The position numbers and the translations under genes were made by a program. From NCBI RefSeq assembly GCF_013280495.1, contig NZ_JABSSX010000001.1, positions 248,001 to 312,000 of the forward strand: 64,000 nt of DNA. Direction: 5' to 3'. Shown here in pieces: positions 61,501 through 64,000 of this stretch (its first letter is position 1; every line of letters starts with the position of its first letter). The notes under the pieces are model-generated. The model had not been told where the DNA came from. It made no database searches and worked only from the letters and a program-made list of their open reading frames with translations. Source of the DNA: Brevibacterium permense (GTDB lineage: Bacteria > Actinomycetota > Actinomycetes > Actinomycetales > Brevibacteriaceae).

Positions 61501-62207
61501 TCACGCACTTGGGCATCGTCATCCCGGCTCACAATGAACAAGACGAGATCCTCGGCTGTCTCGACTCGGTGGCCCAAGCGTGTGCTCAGCTCCCTGACGG
61601 GTTCGCGCAATTCTCCACTCGAATCCTCGTCGTGGCCGACGCCTGTACCGACGAAACGGTGAGCCGCGTCGCAGACTTCGCCGAACAGCACCCACAAGTC
61701 ACGATACTTGAGACGTCGTTCAAGAACGTGGGCAGTGCCCGGAATTTCGCCTGGAACCATTTCAAGCAGACGGCTGAAGCTGAGCGCGATGTCAACTTCG
61801 ACCTGACATGGATTGCGTTCACCGACGCGGACAGCAGAGTTCCCACCCACTGGCTGACGACGCATCTTGCCTTGGCGGAAGCCGGAAGCGACTGCCTAGT
61901 CGGCACAGTGTCGCCTCGACCTGATACCGGGTCGGCAGCGCTGATCGCGAAATGGCACTCTCACCACACGTTACTTGAGGACCACCCCTACGTGTTCGGC
62001 GCGAACCTGGGCATTCGAGGCTCGTATCTCAACATCATCGGCGGCATGCCTCCGCTGCCACTCGGCGAAGATGCCGCAACCGTTGCTGCAGTGCTCGCCG
62101 CAGGGGGAAACGTGAGACGCACCGATACCTGCCGGGTTCTCACCTCGGCCCGTCTGGAAGGACGCGCGCAGGGAGGCTTCAGCAGCTTTATGCAGAGCCT
62201 TCGATGA
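61497..62207 (+). CDS. GT2-family glycosyltransferase
   Basis: A 236-residue soluble GT-A glycosyltransferase. GIVIPAHNEQDEILGCLDSV opens the nucleotide-sugar fold, and FTDADS places the metal-binding D110-A-D112. GANLGIRGSYLNIIGGMPPL and GEDAATVAAVLAAGG contain the acceptor and catalytic-acidic (ED) region. No membrane helix is present. It is co-translated with the deacetylase-methyltransferase (GTG 61497 overlapping TGA). It probably transfers an amino sugar such as GlcNAc to a small acceptor, which the partner enzyme then deacetylates and methylates. Confidence 0.85.
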   Translation: MITHLGIVIPAHNEQDEILGCLDSVAQACAQLPDGFAQFSTRILVVADACTDETVSRVADFAEQHPQVTILETSFKNVGSARNFAWNHFKQTAEAERDVNFDLTWIAFTDADSRVPTHWLTTHLALAEAGSDCLVGTVSPRPDTGSAALIAKWHSHHTLLEDHPYVFGANLGIRGSYLNIIGGMPPLPLGEDAATVAAVLAAGGNVRRTDTCRVLTSARLEGRAQGGFSSFMQSLR

Positions 62208-62233
62208 GACCCGACTCTGCTCACAGCACTTCA

Positions 62234-62264
62234 GGCCGCCTCCGGCCGAGTTGTTTCCGACAAC
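62234..62264. terminator. Tandem hairpins between the glycosyltransferase and mocA genes
   Basis: GGCCG-CCTC-CGGCC (62234-62247) and GTTGT-TTCCG-ACAAC (62250-62264) are two small stems in the 63-nt convergent gap. Together they should stop transcripts from both sides. Confidence 0.55.
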
Positions 62265-62270
62265 CCAGAG

Positions 62271-62930
62271 CTAATCGCGAGAACTGACGACTGTCAGCCT
62301 GTGCAGGTCCTTGGGCACATCGACATCGGCCCCGTCGTCGAGGTCGGAGCAGTCGACGAGGTCGACGACAGCTCTGTGCGTCTCGAGCAGGTCGCGGGCA
62401 CCGACGTCGCCGTGCGCGGCGGCAGCCGCCTGGCTCGTCCAGCTCTCGTCGAAGAGCACAGGGTGACCGCGGTGCAGCGACCCATTCGCATCACAGTGGC
62501 CCGCAGCGGTGATCGCACGGGGACGATGGGCGGCGATGAGACGAGCGACTTCCGCCGCACAGATTCCGGGACGGTCCACAGGTGTGACCATGACGTCGGG
62601 TCCGGGGCCGATCGCCTGCAGGCCGCGGCGCAGCGAGGAACCCATACCCGAAGACCAGTCAGGGTTGAACGCGACGGACACGCCGTCACACCCGGCCAGC
62701 AGGCTCGCGACCTGCTCGCTGCAGGCTCCGGTGACGACTGTGACGTCCCGGCAGCCACCGTCGAGCAGGGCGAGGACCATCGACTCCACTAGAGTGAGCC
62801 CATCCTCCCGCAGCAGCAGTGCCTTCGGCCCTCGGCCGAGGCGTCGCCCCGCTCCGGCGGCGAGGACGAGCCCTCTCGGGGGACCGGGGACGGGTCGTTT
62901 GGGAGGAGTCGACCCGGTCTCGCCGCTCAC
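62271..62930 (-). CDS. MocA-like molybdenum cofactor cytidylyltransferase
   Basis: A 219-residue NTP-transferase. LVLAAGAGRRLGRGPKALL is the nucleotide-binding loop of MobA/MocA proteins. VTPVDRPGICAAEVARLIAA and GSLHRGHPVLFDESW match MocA and CoxE-neighbour cytidylyltransferases, which make the dinucleotide form of the molybdenum cofactor. The GTG start overlaps the stop of the upstream molybdenum hydroxylase gene (GTGA), so it matures that enzyme. Confidence 0.8.
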   Translation of the reverse strand: MSGETGSTPPKRPVPGPPRGLVLAAGAGRRLGRGPKALLLREDGLTLVESMVLALLDGGCRDVTVVTGACSEQVASLLAGCDGVSVAFNPDWSSGMGSSLRRGLQAIGPGPDVMVTPVDRPGICAAEVARLIAAHRPRAITAAGHCDANGSLHRGHPVLFDESWTSQAAAAAHGDVGARDLLETHRAVVDLVDCSDLDDGADVDVPKDLHRLTVVSSRD

Positions 62931-64000
62931 GTCGGCAGGAACGCGTCGCCGAAGATCGGCAGATCGCGGACTCGGACTCCGGTGGCGTTGAAGGCGGCGT
63001 TCGCGATCGCGGCTGCGGCACCGACGATGCCGATCTCACCGACGCCGCGCGCGCCAAGGGGACCGGCCTGCGGGTCCTTCTCGTCGAGCCAATCTGCCTC
63101 GATGTCGGTGATGTCTGCGTTGACGGGCACGTGATACTCCGCGAGGTCGTGGTTGACTACGTGACCGAAGCGCGGGTCGAGCTCGCCCTTCTCGTGCAGA
63201 GCCATCCCGACGCCCATGGTCATGCCGCCGATGAGCTGTGAGCGTGCGGTGGTCGGGTTGACGATCCGACCGGCGGAGAACATGCCGAACATGCGCCTCA
63301 GTCGGATCTCACCGGTGGTCGGCTGGATGCGGACCTCGGCGAAATGGGCTCCGAAAGAGTGTAGGGCGAACTTCTCCGCCGCGGGATTGGCCTCGGCCTC
63401 ACCATGGGCCTCGGCGCCGATGGCAGGATCGGCTCCGTGCTCGGAACGGAGCTCCTGGGCTGCGGTGACGATCGCCGTGCTCCAACTCGCCAGTCCCGTG
63501 GACCCGCCGGCCACAGTCGCGTTCGGCAGCGCGGTGTCGCCGATTCGCAGATCTACTTGCCCGATGGGAACGCCGAGAGCGTCCGCGGCAGTCTGAGACA
63601 GGACGGTCCACGTCCCGGTGCCCAGATCGGCGGCACCGATCGAGACCTCGAAGCCTTCGGGAGTGCGGCGGATCCGCGCGACGGAGCCCGGCTGCCGACT
63701 GGCCGGGTAGGTCGCAGAGGCCACCCCCATGCCGACGAACCAGCCGTTCTCCTGCCGGGCGCGCGGCTGCGGATTCCGCTTCTCCCAACCGAAACGGTCT
63801 GCTCCTTCTCGCAGACAGTCGATGAGGCGGCGCTGGTTGAATGGCAGCCCGGTGTCCGGGTCCGTGGTCGGGTCATTGCGCACCCGCAGCTCGATGGGGT
63901 CGATTCCGGCGGCCACTGCGAGTTCGTCCATGGCGATTTCGAGTCCGACCATGCCCGAAGCCTCGCCGGGAGCACGCATCCAGGAGGGCACCGGCACGTC
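62927..64000 (-). CDS. Xanthine dehydrogenase-family molybdenum-binding subunit (3' part)
   Basis: 357 codons of the C-terminal half of a large molybdopterin subunit; the frame is open at the window edge, so the 5' part lies beyond it. MRAPGEASGMVGLEIAMDEL, ADLGTGTWTVLSQTAADALG, GGSTGLASWSTAI and the catalytic glutamate motif GARGVGEIGIVGAAAAIANA identify the xanthine dehydrogenase/aldehyde oxidase family. It is followed by mocA with a GTGA overlap. XdhC at 56010 is the likely third maturation partner. The substrate cannot be told from this fragment. Confidence 0.9.
   Translation of the reverse strand, partial: DVPVPSWMRAPGEASGMVGLEIAMDELAVAAGIDPIELRVRNDPTTDPDTGLPFNQRRLIDCLREGADRFGWEKRNPQPRARQENGWFVGMGVASATYPASRQPGSVARIRRTPEGFEVSIGAADLGTGTWTVLSQTAADALGVPIGQVDLRIGDTALPNATVAGGSTGLASWSTAIVTAAQELRSEHGADPAIGAEAHGEAEANPAAEKFALHSFGAHFAEVRIQPTTGEIRLRRMFGMFSAGRIVNPTTARSQLIGGMTMGVGMALHEKGELDPRFGHVVNHDLAEYHVPVNADITDIEADWLDEKDPQAGPLGARGVGEIGIVGAAAAIANAAFNATGVRVRDLPIFGDAFLPT

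Noticed and set aside
59040..62207. True Nod-factor synthesis genes (nodABC)
   Set aside because: There is no NodA acyltransferase, and the GT2 lacks the membrane helices of NodC; only the types of activity are parallel.

Overview
The window is GC-rich (roughly two thirds G+C by eye) actinobacterial chromosomal DNA with tightly packed genes, frequent ATGA/GTGA stop-start overlaps and many GTG or TTG starts. The best taxonomic clue is a carotenoid cluster at 43.6-51.6 kb. It holds crtB-crtI converging on crtE-P450-crtYc-crtYd-crtU, next to a divergent MarR regulator. That gene set makes the aromatic carotenoid isorenieratene and its hydroxylated derivatives, and it points to Brevibacterium or a close relative. 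I see no rRNA, tRNA, CRISPR array, prophage or plasmid replication gene.

Region by region. 0-7 kb: an AztD-like zinc lipoprotein behind a Zur-like box, a succinate-semialdehyde-type dehydrogenase, an AtoE-type short-chain fatty acid transporter and a BetT choline transporter, separated by strong hairpin terminators. 7-21 kb: aspartate dehydrogenase, a Tag glycosylase and a Nudix enzyme, followed by transporter/regulator modules (GntR-FCD plus MFS, LysR plus EamA), an aldo-keto reductase, a crotonase pseudogene, a thioesterase and a TSUP permease. 21-31 kb: an unknown protein, a secreted HNH-Excalibur nuclease, an acyl-CoA synthetase, an AT-richer HigBA toxin-antitoxin pair, two hotdog thioesterases, an HxlR regulator, a ChaA antiporter, and a MarR-controlled luciferase-like monooxygenase with its FMN reductase. 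31-41 kb: DoxX, molybdenum genes (mogA/moaB, fdhD), small leaderless ORFs, an aldehyde dehydrogenase/SDR operon ending in a collapsed FAD oxidoreductase, and an MFS carrier with a C-terminal winged-helix-like extension. 41-43.5 kb: a truncated GCS2 gene abutting an intact transposase-derived gene that has lost its DDE residues. 43.6-51.6 kb: the carotenoid cluster. 51.7-57.6 kb: stress-type SDR, ChaB/Rho-N protein, Ku, a GPGG micro-protein, phospholipase-D synthase, XdhC and a DUF3263-like protein. 57.7-64 kb: an unknown membrane protein, then a three-gene overlapping operon (acyl-CoA dehydrogenase-like protein, PIG-L deacetylase fused to a NodS-like methyltransferase, GT2 glycosyltransferase), then MocA and the 3' part of a molybdenum hydroxylase large subunit entering from the right edge.

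The most promising uncharacterised system is that 59.0-62.2 kb operon. Its activities parallel NodC (glycosyltransferase), NodB (de-N-acetylase) and NodS (N-methyltransferase). Other leads are the catalytically dead DDE protein beside crtB, a palindromic 9-mer (GCCGAGGCG) seen about 33 times on both strands, and about nine promoters whose -10 box lies 5-8 nt before the start codon, which implies leaderless mRNAs.
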